A stretch of 64,000 nucleotides of DNA, from contig JBFXGM010000013.1 in assembly GCA_050178015.1 (NCBI GenBank), positions 1-64,000 on the forward strand, given 5' to 3'. A program made the translations under genes and the position numbers. The stretch comes from Gaoshiqia sp050178015. Its GTDB lineage: Bacteria; Bacteroidota; Bacteroidia; Bacteroidales; Prolixibacteraceae. The notes under the pieces are model-generated. The model had not been told where the DNA came from and ran no database searches. It worked only from the letters and a program-made list of their open reading frames with translations. Shown here piece by piece: positions 53,686 through 62,149 of the stretch (the stretch's first letter is position 1; each line of letters opens with the position of its first letter).

Positions 53686-55830
53686 CTATTCTTTCACAAG
53701 CCTGAAGTCAAGCTGTTTCTTTTCCAGATTGGCCCGGATGATTTCGACCCGCACTTGTTCACCCAATTGGTAACTTTTCCGGCTGTGCCTGCCAACCAGG
53801 CAATAATTCTTTTCGTCGAAGATATAAAAGTCGTCGTCCAGCTCGCGCAAGGGCACCATTCCTTCGCATTTGTTTTCCAGTTCAACATAAATACCCCAGT
53901 CGGTGACCCCGGAAATTACCCCGGGGAAAATCTCGCCGATGTGGTCTTTCATAAATTCAACCTGTTTGTATTTGATGGACGAACGCTCGGCATTGGCCGC
54001 CCGGTTTTCCATTTCGGAGGAATGTTTGCAGTACTCCTCGAATTTCTGGGCGTTCACCGACCGGCCACCATCCAGGTAGCGCTCCAGTAGGCGGTGGACC
54101 ATCACATCCGGGTAACGGCGGATGGGAGAAGTAAAATGGCTGTAATGCTCGAAGCCAAGTCCGTAGTGGCCAATATTCCGGGTCGAATACGCTGCTTTGG
54201 CCATGGAGCGGATGGCCAGGGTTTCGACGACGTTTTGCTCGGTCCGGCCCAGGACATGTTCCATCAGCTCGTTCATCGATTTAGAGATGGCACGCGGCGA
54301 GGTGGTCATGATGCTGTACCCGAATTTCTTGATGAAATGGTTGAAGTTGTCCAGCTTTTCGGGGTCGGGTTTGTCGTGGATCCGGTAAACAAACGTTTTT
54401 GCCTGCTTGCTGCCTTTAACTTTGCCCACGTACTCGGCTACCTTTTTGTTGGCTAGCAGCATAAATTCTTCGATAAGTTTGTTGGCGTCTTTCGATTCTT
54501 TGAAGAAAACCGAAAGGGGCTTGCCGGTTTCGTCGATTTCAAATTTCACTTCGATCCGGTCAAAAGCGATGGAGCCTTCTTTGAAACGGCGTTGGCGCAG
54601 TTTTTTGGCCAGCTGATCGAGCAGAAGAATCTCTTCCTTCAAATCACCCTCGCCGGTTTCGATGACTTCCTGTGCCTCTTCGTAAGCAAAGCGGCGGTCG
54701 GAATGAATGACTGTTTTGCCAAACCATTCTTTTACGACATCGGCCTGTTCGTTTAGCTGAAAAACAGCCGAGAAGCAGAGTTTATCCTCGTTTGGGCGAA
54801 GCGAGCAAACGCCGTTCGACAGTTTTTCGGGCAACATGGGCACCACGCGGTCAACCAGGTAAACCGAGGTGGCGCGGTTGTATGCCTCGTCATCCAAAAT
54901 CGAATTTGGTTTCACGTAGTGGCTGACGTCGGCAATGTGTACCCCTACTTCCCATAAATTTTCGTCGAGCTTTCTTATCGAAAGGGCGTCGTCAAAATCC
55001 TTGGCGTCGGCCGGGTCGATAGTGAAGGTGGTCACATCGCGCATGTCGCGGCGTTGTTTTATTTCGTCTTCCGGAATTTCTTCGGGGATCTTTTCGGCCG
55101 CTTTCAGCACGTTTTCGGGGAACCGCAGGGGCAGGTCGTACTCGGCCAGGATGGCGTGCATCTCGGTTTCGTTTTCCCCGGCATTGCCCAGCACTTCAAT
55201 GATTTCGCCAAATGGATTTTTGGCTTTCGAAGGCCATTCGGTGATACGACCAACGACTTTTTGGCCGTCTTCGGCGCCGTTCAGCTTGTCGAGCGGGATA
55301 AACATGTCGAAGCCAACTTTGCCCACCGGGATCAGGAACGCAAAGTTTCGCGAACGTTCGATGACACCCACAAAAGTGGACTTGGCGCGTTCCACAATTT
55401 CGGAAACCTCGCCTTCCAGCTGGTGTTTTTTGCGGCTGGCGTACAGGTACACTTTCACCTTGTCGCCTTCCATAGCATGGTTGAGGTTGCGCTGCGAAAC
55501 CAGCACCGGCTGATCCAGTTCTTCCGAAATAATATAGCCGAACCCTTGGGGTTGCAGTTCAACTTTTCCGCAGACGGTGCCCCCGCGCGATTTCAGTTTG
55601 TACTTGCCGCGCATGATTTGTTCCAGGCTTTCATCTTCGGCCAGCTCGTCAAGCACGACGTTGATGAGCCGGCGAATTTCCGGGTCTTTCACCTCCAGGG
55701 CTGTTGCCAGCTGTTTGTAATTATAGGTTTTTTGCGGGTTTTCGTAGAATACGTTCAGGATGGCTTTTTTCAGGTTTTTCTTATTGAAGGTAGAACTCAG
55801 ACCTTTTCTCTTTTTTTTCTTCTTAGCCAT
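53686..55830 (-). CDS. rnr: Ribonuclease R
   Basis: 714-aa 3'-5' exoribonuclease. A basic N-terminus and winged-helix region precede two cold-shock domains (about 83-215), the RNB catalytic domain with the metal-binding motif DPADAKDFDDA (272-282) and a C-terminal S1 domain (about 630-712). It degrades structured RNA and takes part in rRNA and tmRNA turnover in other bacteria. Length and motifs are normal. Confidence 0.96.
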   Translation of the reverse strand: MAKKKKKRKGLSSTFNKKNLKKAILNVFYENPQKTYNYKQLATALEVKDPEIRRLINVVLDELAEDESLEQIMRGKYKLKSRGGTVCGKVELQPQGFGYIISEELDQPVLVSQRNLNHAMEGDKVKVYLYASRKKHQLEGEVSEIVERAKSTFVGVIERSRNFAFLIPVGKVGFDMFIPLDKLNGAEDGQKVVGRITEWPSKAKNPFGEIIEVLGNAGENETEMHAILAEYDLPLRFPENVLKAAEKIPEEIPEDEIKQRRDMRDVTTFTIDPADAKDFDDALSIRKLDENLWEVGVHIADVSHYVKPNSILDDEAYNRATSVYLVDRVVPMLPEKLSNGVCSLRPNEDKLCFSAVFQLNEQADVVKEWFGKTVIHSDRRFAYEEAQEVIETGEGDLKEEILLLDQLAKKLRQRRFKEGSIAFDRIEVKFEIDETGKPLSVFFKESKDANKLIEEFMLLANKKVAEYVGKVKGSKQAKTFVYRIHDKPDPEKLDNFNHFIKKFGYSIMTTSPRAISKSMNELMEHVLGRTEQNVVETLAIRSMAKAAYSTRNIGHYGLGFEHYSHFTSPIRRYPDVMVHRLLERYLDGGRSVNAQKFEEYCKHSSEMENRAANAERSSIKYKQVEFMKDHIGEIFPGVISGVTDWGIYVELENKCEGMVPLRELDDDFYIFDEKNYCLVGRHSRKSYQLGEQVRVEIIRANLEKKQLDFRLVKE

Positions 55831-55878
55831 GACGGTGTTTTATTATTTTGATTTGAAGTTAGCGCATTCGCCTTGAAT

Positions 55879-55913
55879 AAAAAAGGAGGAAAGCAATTGT
55901 TTGCTGTCCTCCT
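55879..55913 (-). terminator. Intrinsic terminator of the GH32 gene
   Basis: GGAGGACAGCAA and TTGCTTTCCTCC pair with one mismatch, followed by a T-run on the minus strand, 21 bases after the GH32 stop. Confidence 0.85.
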
Positions 55914-55933
55914 CCAATATCTTAACAAAACGC

Positions 55934-57388
55934 TTATTGTTCTTGTTCGTAGATCGATTTCAGCGGGTAAATCTCCAGCTTTTCAACCAGCAGTTCGCCT
56001 CCGGTGTTGTACAGAACCAATTCGGTGGCTTCGGCTTCGGGCGTAAAACTGTTTGTCATGACCATCTTGCCATCGTTCCCGAATATTTCGATGGAAGCAC
56101 GGTCGAGTAGGATTTCCAGTTTTATTTTCCCGTCTTCGGGCGTCAAGATAGCTGTTTGCCCCAGACAGCTCAACGTGTTTTTGGTGGCATCGTAACGGAT
56201 TTCGGTACCGGCTTGTTTTTTGGAATGCCGGACCAGAAATCCGAAACTGCTTACCGTTTTCAGGTTGAAGTTGCCTTTGATGTGCAGGCAGTCTCCTTTT
56301 ACCTTTTTCACCAGGTTTTGGTTCAGCCCGGGGATTAGGTTTTTATCTTCAAATACAAAACCTTTTTGGTGCAGTCGCTCAATTTCCTTGACGGGATTTC
56401 GCATGAGGTAGGTTCCATCCAGGTATGTTTTCAGCGATAGTTCACAGGGAAACCCCATTTGTCCGTTAAAAGGCATGTCCGGGAAAGTTGCGCCACGCAT
56501 CCAGGCAATTTGGATGGTGCGGCCGTCTGTCTCGGGCAGGTTGTTCCAGGTTTGGGTGGCGTAGTAATTGGCTCCAAAATCACTCTTCAGCTTAATGGTT
56601 TCCGGGGAAAAATGTGTGCCGTCAAACTGGCCGATGTGGTAGGAACCATCTCCGTCGAAAATTACCCACCGTTTTTCATCGGGTCGCCGGTTTACGGGCA
56701 GTTCCACCAGATCGGGGCATTCGTAAAATCCGGGCAGATGGCTCTGGAATTGCCAGTTGATCAGGTCGGATGAGTTGTAAAACGAGATGCCCTGCGAACG
56801 CTCGTCTCCATCCGGTTTGCGCCACAGCAGCATGACATATTTTTGCGATGGTTCGTGCCAAAACACTTTGGGGTCGCGGGCATCGTCCTTTTCATCAAAG
56901 GGGATGAGCGGGTTTGCTTCGTATTTTAGCCAGGTGCGTCCTTTGTCGGTACTGTAAGCCAGGCGTTGGCCGCACTGGTAACTGGTATAGAAAATAAGCA
57001 GCGCGGGCTGATCGCCTTGCTGTAATCCGGTCAGGTTTCGCTCGTCCACCAGTGCACTGCCCGACCAGGCCGTACACCGTTCCTTTTCGCGTGAGTCTTC
57101 GTCGGGGGTGATGGCAATCGGCAGATGCTCCCAATGCAGCAAGTCGGTGCTCACGGCATGTCCCCAGTTCATAAAACCCCATTCGTTTCCAAGTGGATTA
57201 TGCTGGTAGAACAGGTGATATTCGCCATCAAAATATAACAGGCCATTGGGATCGTTCATCCAGTTTTGCGCAGGAGTGAAATGATACTGAGGGCGATACC
57301 TTTCAGTATTTGGTTGTCCGGCAGCTTTTTCTGCACAAAACAATAACAAGGAAAGAATTGCAAAAACCAAGGTTAATGTATTTCGCAT
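55934..57388 (-). CDS. Secreted glycoside hydrolase family 32 (fructan/sucrose hydrolase)
   Basis: 484 aa with a signal peptide ending near KAAGQ. GH32 signatures are complete: nucleophile D46 in WMNDPNG, D172 in ARDPKVF and acid/base E223 in YECPDL, then the C-terminal beta-sandwich (LDRASIEIFGNDG). It releases fructose from levan, inulin or sucrose; which one cannot be told. A 7+7 palindrome lies about 60 bases upstream of its start. No fructose kinase or SusCD genes are adjacent. Confidence 0.94.
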   Translation of the reverse strand: MRNTLTLVFAILSLLLFCAEKAAGQPNTERYRPQYHFTPAQNWMNDPNGLLYFDGEYHLFYQHNPLGNEWGFMNWGHAVSTDLLHWEHLPIAITPDEDSREKERCTAWSGSALVDERNLTGLQQGDQPALLIFYTSYQCGQRLAYSTDKGRTWLKYEANPLIPFDEKDDARDPKVFWHEPSQKYVMLLWRKPDGDERSQGISFYNSSDLINWQFQSHLPGFYECPDLVELPVNRRPDEKRWVIFDGDGSYHIGQFDGTHFSPETIKLKSDFGANYYATQTWNNLPETDGRTIQIAWMRGATFPDMPFNGQMGFPCELSLKTYLDGTYLMRNPVKEIERLHQKGFVFEDKNLIPGLNQNLVKKVKGDCLHIKGNFNLKTVSSFGFLVRHSKKQAGTEIRYDATKNTLSCLGQTAILTPEDGKIKLEILLDRASIEIFGNDGKMVMTNSFTPEAEATELVLYNTGGELLVEKLEIYPLKSIYEQEQ

Positions 57389-57446
57389 GGCGTAATGGTG
57401 TTGATGAAATGAATAAGCAAATAAAACGAAAATTAAGCATTATTTC

Positions 57447-57467
57447 GATTAGTTTTTGATACTAATC
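57447..57467. promoter_or_regulatory. Palindrome upstream of GH32
   Basis: GATTAGT (57447-57453) and ACTAATC (57461-57467) with a 7-base spacer. It lies just upstream of a possible -7 box (TTTATTTG, minus strand, 57418-57425) of the GH32 gene, where a regulator could bind. Confidence 0.4.
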
Positions 57468-57642
57468 AAGTTCCGAAGCCTGCATGTATTTCAGGTTGCA
57501 CCAACTAAAGGTGTCAAAAAGAATGGATTCTGAAAGTGTCCTCCTGGATAGAAAATTGTTTTGAAAAGAAAGGAATCTGCAACTTTGGTTGGCAAAAGGC
57601 AAAACAAAACGGGTGAAAAATTTTGATTTCAAAATAAATGGC

Positions 57643-57650
57643 TATATTTG
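57643..57650 (+). promoter_or_regulatory. -7 box of the tyrA-aroG operon promoter
   Basis: TATATTTG, a perfect TAnnTTTG; a TTG lies at 57623-57625 with a 17-base spacer, shorter than usual. A transcript from here would begin about 20 bases before the leader peptide ATG. Confidence 0.6.
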
Positions 57651-57674
57651 CCGTCAAATTGAAAGTGACAAGAC

Positions 57675-57743
57675 ATGCTTTTTAACAACTCATTTTATTA
57701 CTGGTTTTATTATTTCGGTTCAACAAACGGGGTCGAGCAGTAG
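57675..57743 (+). CDS. Aromatic-rich leader peptide of the tyrA attenuator
   Basis: 22-codon frame from ATG 57675 to TAG 57743. Residues 7-14 are F-Y-Y-W-F-Y-Y-F, eight aromatic residues in a row, and residue 3 is also F: nine of 22 are aromatic. It is followed by a terminator and then tyrA. This is the layout of ribosome-mediated attenuation: scarce charged tRNA-Phe/Tyr/Trp would stall the ribosome at 57693-57716. The segment CTTTTTAACAA (57678-57688) in its early codons is the exact complement of 57748-57758, so the untranslated leader can fold over the peptide frame. Confidence 0.9.
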   Translation: MLFNNSFYYWFYYFGSTNGVEQ

Positions 57744-57776
57744 TGTATTGTTAAAAAGACAGATAATATACAGAAA

Positions 57777-57805
57777 GGTCCCGAGCAAATCGGGACTTTT
57801 TTTTT
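57777..57805 (+). terminator. Attenuator terminator before tyrA
   Basis: GTCCCGA-gcaaa-TCGGGAC (57778-57796), extendable by A-T pairs, followed by nine T, ending 13 bases before the tyrA ATG. Its left arm GGTCCCG (57777-57783) can instead pair with CGGGGTC (57728-57734), which lies at the end of the leader peptide frame; this pairing (two G-U) would be the antiterminator. Confidence 0.88.
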
Positions 57806-57818
57806 AATACCATATACC

Positions 57819-58712
57819 ATGAATGTAACAATTATCGGACTGGGGCTAATTGGCGGGTCAATCGCCAAAGATTTGCGAAAATCCAGGTTTGCGACTCATC
57901 TGACCGGGGTAGAGGCAAATGTTTCAAATGCCGAGAAAGCCTTGGAAGTCAAGTTGGTTGATGAAGTTCTTCCGTTGGCAGCGGCAGTACAAAAAGCCGA
58001 TCTGGTTGTCCTGGCCATTCCGGTCGATAAAATATTGGAGCTGTTACCTGTTGTGCTCGATTTGGTTTCGGAACGGACAACGGTCACGGACATGGGATCG
58101 ACCAAAAAGGAAATTGCCCAAGCCATTGAAAACCATCCGAAACGACGAAATTACATTGCCGCCCACCCGATGTCGGGAACCGAATATTCAGGGCCAACAG
58201 CCGCTTTGGAAGGGCTTTTTACCGGAAAGATCGCTATTGTTTGTGATCACGAAAAGAGCGGGCCGCAGCATCTGGCTTTGATCGAAAAAATGTTTCAAAC
58301 CATGGGAATGAATATTGCCTACATGTCGGCCGATGAGCAGGACCACAGCACAGCCTACATTTCGCATCTGCCGCATGCGGCGGCTTTTGCGCTGGCCAAT
58401 GCCGTGCAGGACAAAGAAGACCGCTCCATAATTTTTGACCTGGCCAGCGGGGGGTTTCGTTCAACCGTGCGCCTGGCAAAAAGTACGCCTACCATGTGGG
58501 GGCCAATTTTTCAACAAAACAAGCAATACGTTGTTGAATCGCTGGAAGTGTATATCAAGCACCTGATCGATTTTAAAGAAAGTATTGAACACGATGAGCA
58601 GCGTATGTACGCACTCATGGATAATGCCAACAAAATCAAGAGTATTTTGGGAGGGGAAAACCCTTCGCTGATAAAGAACGAAGAGAAGATTGTTAAATTT
58701 TATACAAAATAA
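57819..58712 (+). CDS. tyrA: Prephenate dehydrogenase
   Basis: 297 aa; oxidises prephenate to 4-hydroxyphenylpyruvate for tyrosine synthesis. The NAD-binding GLGLIGGSIAKDL (7-19) opens the protein, and HPMSGTEYSGP (about 107-117) is the substrate-side motif. No ACT or mutase domain is fused. The next gene starts 1 base after its stop and supplies the earlier pathway steps, so the pair forms an aromatic amino acid operon under the attenuator. Confidence 0.94.
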   Translation: MNVTIIGLGLIGGSIAKDLRKSRFATHLTGVEANVSNAEKALEVKLVDEVLPLAAAVQKADLVVLAIPVDKILELLPVVLDLVSERTTVTDMGSTKKEIAQAIENHPKRRNYIAAHPMSGTEYSGPTAALEGLFTGKIAIVCDHEKSGPQHLALIEKMFQTMGMNIAYMSADEQDHSTAYISHLPHAAAFALANAVQDKEDRSIIFDLASGGFRSTVRLAKSTPTMWGPIFQQNKQYVVESLEVYIKHLIDFKESIEHDEQRMYALMDNANKIKSILGGENPSLIKNEEKIVKFYTK

Positions 58713-58713
58713 G

Positions 58714-59805
58714 ATGGGAATAGAATTAGACATCAGGCCAATTAAAGCATGGCTGCCCAATATCAACAATCCGTTGGTGATCTCCGGGCCATGCAGCCTC
58801 GAAACCGAAGAGCAAACGCTGGAGACTGCCCGTTTGCTGGCAAAAGATCCGCGGGTTTTCATTTTCCGTGGTGGTGTTTGGAAACCGCGTACGCGTCCGG
58901 GTAGCTTCGAAGGAGTAGGCTCCATCGGTCTGAAATGGTTGCAGATGGTGAAACAGGAAACCGGGCTTCCGGTAGGAACTGAAGTGGCTAATGCCCAACA
59001 TACTGAGGAGGCATTGAAAGCCGGATTGGATGTGATCTGGATTGGCGCACGCTCAACAGCCAGCCCGTTTGTGGTGCAGGAAATTGCCGACGTAGTGAAG
59101 GGAACGGATGCCGTAGTAATGGTGAAAAACCCGGTAAATCCGGATGTGCAATTGTGGATTGGCGCCCTGGAACGCCTGAACCAGGCCGGCATTAAAAACC
59201 TGGTTGGTATTCATCGTGGCTTCACTCCTTTCCGCGAAACCAAATACCGGAACCATCCCAACTGGAGTACCTTTATCGAGCTGCGGCGCTTGCTGCCCAA
59301 CTTGCCGGTTATTTGCGATCCCAGCCATATTGCCGGGAAACGAGAATACTTGTTCGAGGTATCGCAGAAGGCATTCGACATGGGGATGGAAGGTTTGATG
59401 ATTGAGTCGCACCGCGACCCATCCTGTGCCCTGAGTGATAAAGATCAGCAGGTTACCCCGGCCGAACTGGCCAAAATTCTCGACAAACTGGTCATCCGAA
59501 ATGCCACCATCGAAAACAAACAGTTTGAAAATCAGCTGGAGTTGCTTCGCAGCAGGATCGATGCACTGGACACTGAGTTGATGGAAGTATTGTCGTCGCG
59601 GATGGAAATTGCCCGCGAAATTGGCCGCTACAAGAAGGAAAACAACGTGACAGCGCTTCAGATCAGCCGTTGGACCGAGTTGATGAACAACCGTATCTCC
59701 TTGGGCGAAAAACTTAACCTCAACAAAACATTTGTACAGATCTTGTTCCAGTTAATTCACGAAGATTCGGTACGCATGCAAACCGAAATTATGGACGAGG
59801 AATAG
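58714..59805 (+). CDS. Bifunctional DAHP synthase / chorismate mutase
   Basis: 363 aa from the ATG at 58714; the frame is open back to a TTG at 58690 inside tyrA, which is unlikely. Residues about 20-260 are a type I-beta DAHP synthase (ISGPCSLET, RGGVWKPRTRPGSFEG, CDPSHIAGKR, LMIESHRDPS); residues about 275-360 are an AroQ-type chorismate mutase (LRSRIDALDTELMEVLSSRMEIAREIG). It starts the shikimate pathway and makes prephenate, TyrA's substrate. Confidence 0.95.
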   Translation: MGIELDIRPIKAWLPNINNPLVISGPCSLETEEQTLETARLLAKDPRVFIFRGGVWKPRTRPGSFEGVGSIGLKWLQMVKQETGLPVGTEVANAQHTEEALKAGLDVIWIGARSTASPFVVQEIADVVKGTDAVVMVKNPVNPDVQLWIGALERLNQAGIKNLVGIHRGFTPFRETKYRNHPNWSTFIELRRLLPNLPVICDPSHIAGKREYLFEVSQKAFDMGMEGLMIESHRDPSCALSDKDQQVTPAELAKILDKLVIRNATIENKQFENQLELLRSRIDALDTELMEVLSSRMEIAREIGRYKKENNVTALQISRWTELMNNRISLGEKLNLNKTFVQILFQLIHEDSVRMQTEIMDEE

Positions 59806-59855
59806 GAGATCTTAAGGATAAATCTCAGAGGGATGGCCGCACGGTTGTCCCTTTT

Positions 59856-60236
59856 TTAGTTTATAAGTCCGGCCAATTTGGTCAGTGCTTTTTTCATGCT
59901 CTTTTCAATAAGCTCGTAATCTTTTATCTCTTTTGCAGAATAAATAAACATCACAGCAAGTTGTTCACCTCCGGGCAACGCTTGGTACAGGATAGACTTG
60001 TGCAGGCGATAGGCCTCGCGCATGCGTCGCTTCAGGAAATTTCTTTTGACAGCTCGTTTGAAATTCTTTTTGGATACGGAAAACGCCGCCTGTGCCGGGT
60101 AGGGTGATAGGACTGACATTTTGCAGTAAACCACTTTCAGTGGGAAAATAAAGAAGGACTGCCCATCGGAAAATAAGCTTCCAATAGCTTTCCGGCTGCA
60201 CAGCCGTTCCTGTTTATTTAAGCTGTATTCGCTCAT
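59856..60236 (-). CDS. rnpA: Ribonuclease P protein component
   Basis: 126 aa from the ATG at 60236. The frame is open back to 60284, but that stretch is the hemD terminator hairpin, so the inner start is right. The RNR motif KNFKRAVKRNFLKRRMREAYR is the RNA-binding signature, split here as residues about 57-77. It works with the RNase P RNA in tRNA 5' maturation. The usual partner rpmH is not adjacent. Confidence 0.93.
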   Translation of the reverse strand: MSEYSLNKQERLCSRKAIGSLFSDGQSFFIFPLKVVYCKMSVLSPYPAQAAFSVSKKNFKRAVKRNFLKRRMREAYRLHKSILYQALPGGEQLAVMFIYSAKEIKDYELIEKSMKKALTKLAGLIN

Positions 60237-60255
60237 CTTCCGGCTAAAGTACAAT

Positions 60256-60280
60256 AAAAAAAGGGGAAAAATTCCCCTTT
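60256..60280 (-). terminator. Intrinsic terminator between hemD and rnpA
   Basis: AAGGGGAA and TTCCCCTT with a 3-base loop and a T-run on the minus strand, 23 bases after the hemD stop. Confidence 0.8.
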
Positions 60281-60302
60281 CCATGTATGTGGATTTGTAC
60301 CA

Positions 60303-61052
60303 CTATTTCGTTTTGTTATGCTTTTTAATAAACTGCTCCAGGGCCATGGTCATGGACGGGGCCTGGGCCGTTGGCGCTTCGATATCGAGGCGCAGGCCTG
60401 CTTCTTTTACTGCAGCAGCCGTGCTGGGTCCGAATGAGGCAATTTTAGTCTCGTTTTGCTCAAAGTCGGGGAAGTTTTGTTTTAGCGACTTGATTCCGGA
60501 TGGGCTGAAAAAAACCAGAATATCATAGTTAACTTCTTTCAGATCCGATAAATCGCTGCTCACCGTGCGGTAAAGGATTGCCTTGGTATATTTAAAACCC
60601 CCCTTATCGAGCAATTCAGGGATTTCTTGTTTGTGGATGTGCGACAGCGGAACCAAAAACTTATCGTCTTTGTGTTTCTTCATCACTTCGATCAAGTCGG
60701 AAAATTTTCCGTTCCCGTAAAAGATTTTCCGTTTCCGATAAACAATGTATTTCTGCAAGTAGAAAGCGGTGGCCTCCGAGATACAGAAGTATTTCATCGT
60801 ATCGGGCACGGTAATGCGGGTTTCCTGACAGATGCGGAAGAAGTGATCAATTGCCGTGCGACTGGTAAAAATAACGGACGTATGGTCCAGAATCTGTATC
60901 CTGGTCTGCCTGAATTCCTTCGCCGAAACCCCCTCAACCTGAATGAAAGGCCGGAAGTCAACCTGAACACATGTTTTTTCAGCTAAATCAAAATAAGGGG
61001 ATTTTGCGGACTCAGGCTTGGGCTGTGAGACTAAAATTTTCTTGATTTTCAA
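60303..61052 (-). CDS. hemD: Uroporphyrinogen-III synthase
   Basis: 249 aa. HemD proteins are very divergent; this one shows the two-domain pattern (ILVSQPKPE at the start, VIFTSRTAIDHFF, FFSPSGIKSLKQNF, IASFGPSTAAAVKEAGL near the end). It closes hydroxymethylbilane to uroporphyrinogen III for heme and corrinoids. It lies between DUF4271 and rnpA, the usual order in Bacteroidota. Other heme genes are not adjacent. Confidence 0.88.
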   Translation of the reverse strand: MKIKKILVSQPKPESAKSPYFDLAEKTCVQVDFRPFIQVEGVSAKEFRQTRIQILDHTSVIFTSRTAIDHFFRICQETRITVPDTMKYFCISEATAFYLQKYIVYRKRKIFYGNGKFSDLIEVMKKHKDDKFLVPLSHIHKQEIPELLDKGGFKYTKAILYRTVSSDLSDLKEVNYDILVFFSPSGIKSLKQNFPDFEQNETKIASFGPSTAAAVKEAGLRLDIEAPTAQAPSMTMALEQFIKKHNKTK

Positions 61053-61083
61053 GATGTTTATCTTTTAAAAGTTATGGACCAAC

Positions 61084-62052
61084 TTATACCAACACCAATT
61101 TGTAGATAAATAATAATGGTAATATTTCAAGGGCACAAAGGTACAAAATCAAATAAAATATTGAAAAATGTTTTCTCATTAAAATTCGTATCCCCCGAAA
61201 TATTAACAAAATGTAAAAAAAACAGATGGCCACCAGGCCTGGAAGAATGGCCCACTGCGGGTCGGGCAGTGGAGCAAAGGCAACAACCAGGCTGATTGGA
61301 AGTAACACCAATCCCAGGATCCGGTTGTAAACACTCATGTTGAAGAGAAATTCCTGTGTGTCGGGCAGGCCTCCGCTTATGTTCCCCTGGAAAAGGTAAA
61401 CCAGCCGCTTTAGTAAAAAATAGAGGACAACGCCTGAAAAGATCAGCAAATACAGAACAACTGAGTTAATTTCGATGCTCACCCGGAATATATCTACGGC
61501 CTGAAACAGGAACAAGCTGAAAACAAGGTAGAAAATCACATCCAACCGGAAGGAAGCGTGTGTCAGGCTCAACGAGCGTTCGCGGAACAGGCGTGAGGAC
61601 GAGCTGTAGTTTATCGTGGAGTCGATTAGCTGAACAAGGTATTTATTGAAAAACAACCGGACGGTAGCAAACAACACGAGTGTCAGCAGAAAGATGCCAA
61701 CGACCCAGTCCGGCGTACCCCTGTCAATTTTTTTTTCTGGCAAAACAAGCTCGTTTCTCCCCGGGTCGGCGGTATATAAAACAATTTCGTCGGGTTGGAT
61801 GGCCACCACGGGTGGTTGTGTGAGAATCTCGTTATTCTGGCGTCGGCTGAGCTGGTTTTTATTCCAATAGGCAGCTGCAGCTTTATTCCTTGCATCTTGC
61901 AATGTATCGCGTTGGCTTACCGAATCAACAAAACGCACATCCATCGGCTCAATTAGTTTCCGTGAAATATCGAGCGATTGGGACGACTTGAACTCAACAG
62001 CCTGGTGAAGTTGCTTTAAGAGGGTGTCTTGCTGAAGTGCAGGTTGTATCAT
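61084..62052 (-). CDS. DUF4271 membrane protein
   Basis: 322 aa from the ATG at 62052; an upstream TTG at 62079 lies inside the promoter box. The N-terminal third is soluble, then about seven to eight hydrophobic segments (from about residue 118 to the end; LVLFATVRLFFNKYL, VIFYLVFSLFLFQAVDIF, ILPLLFIYKLVLV). The family is Bacteroidota-specific, usually next to hemD, and has no known function. Confidence 0.85.
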   Translation of the reverse strand: MIQPALQQDTLLKQLHQAVEFKSSQSLDISRKLIEPMDVRFVDSVSQRDTLQDARNKAAAAYWNKNQLSRRQNNEILTQPPVVAIQPDEIVLYTADPGRNELVLPEKKIDRGTPDWVVGIFLLTLVLFATVRLFFNKYLVQLIDSTINYSSSSRLFRERSLSLTHASFRLDVIFYLVFSLFLFQAVDIFRVSIEINSVVLYLLIFSGVVLYFLLKRLVYLFQGNISGGLPDTQEFLFNMSVYNRILGLVLLPISLVVAFAPLPDPQWAILPGLVAICFFYILLIFRGIRILMRKHFSIFYLILYLCALEILPLLFIYKLVLV

Positions 62053-62076
62053 GCTGCCGATTGGTAAATTTCGTTG

Positions 62077-62084
62077 CAAAAGTA
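62077..62084 (-). promoter_or_regulatory. -7 box of the DUF4271-hemD promoter
   Basis: TACTTTTG on the minus strand, a perfect TAnnTTTG, 24 bases before the ATG at 62052. Confidence 0.6.
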
Positions 62085-62115
62085 ACTATTTCCGAGGTTA
62101 AAAAAGAGAAGCTGC

Positions 62116-62123
62116 TACCTTTG
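62116..62123 (+). promoter_or_regulatory. -7 box of the dihydrouridine synthase promoter
   Basis: TACCTTTG matches TAnnTTTG and lies 26 bases before the ATG at 62150; it is divergent from, and only 31 bases away from, the DUF4271 box. Confidence 0.6.
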
Positions 62124-62149
62124 CCCATTAAATAATTATTAACCGGCAC

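Noticed and set aside
57589..57807. 72-codon plus-strand frame upstream of tyrA
   Set aside because: It crosses the promoter box and the attenuator terminator and lies in another frame than the aromatic leader peptide.
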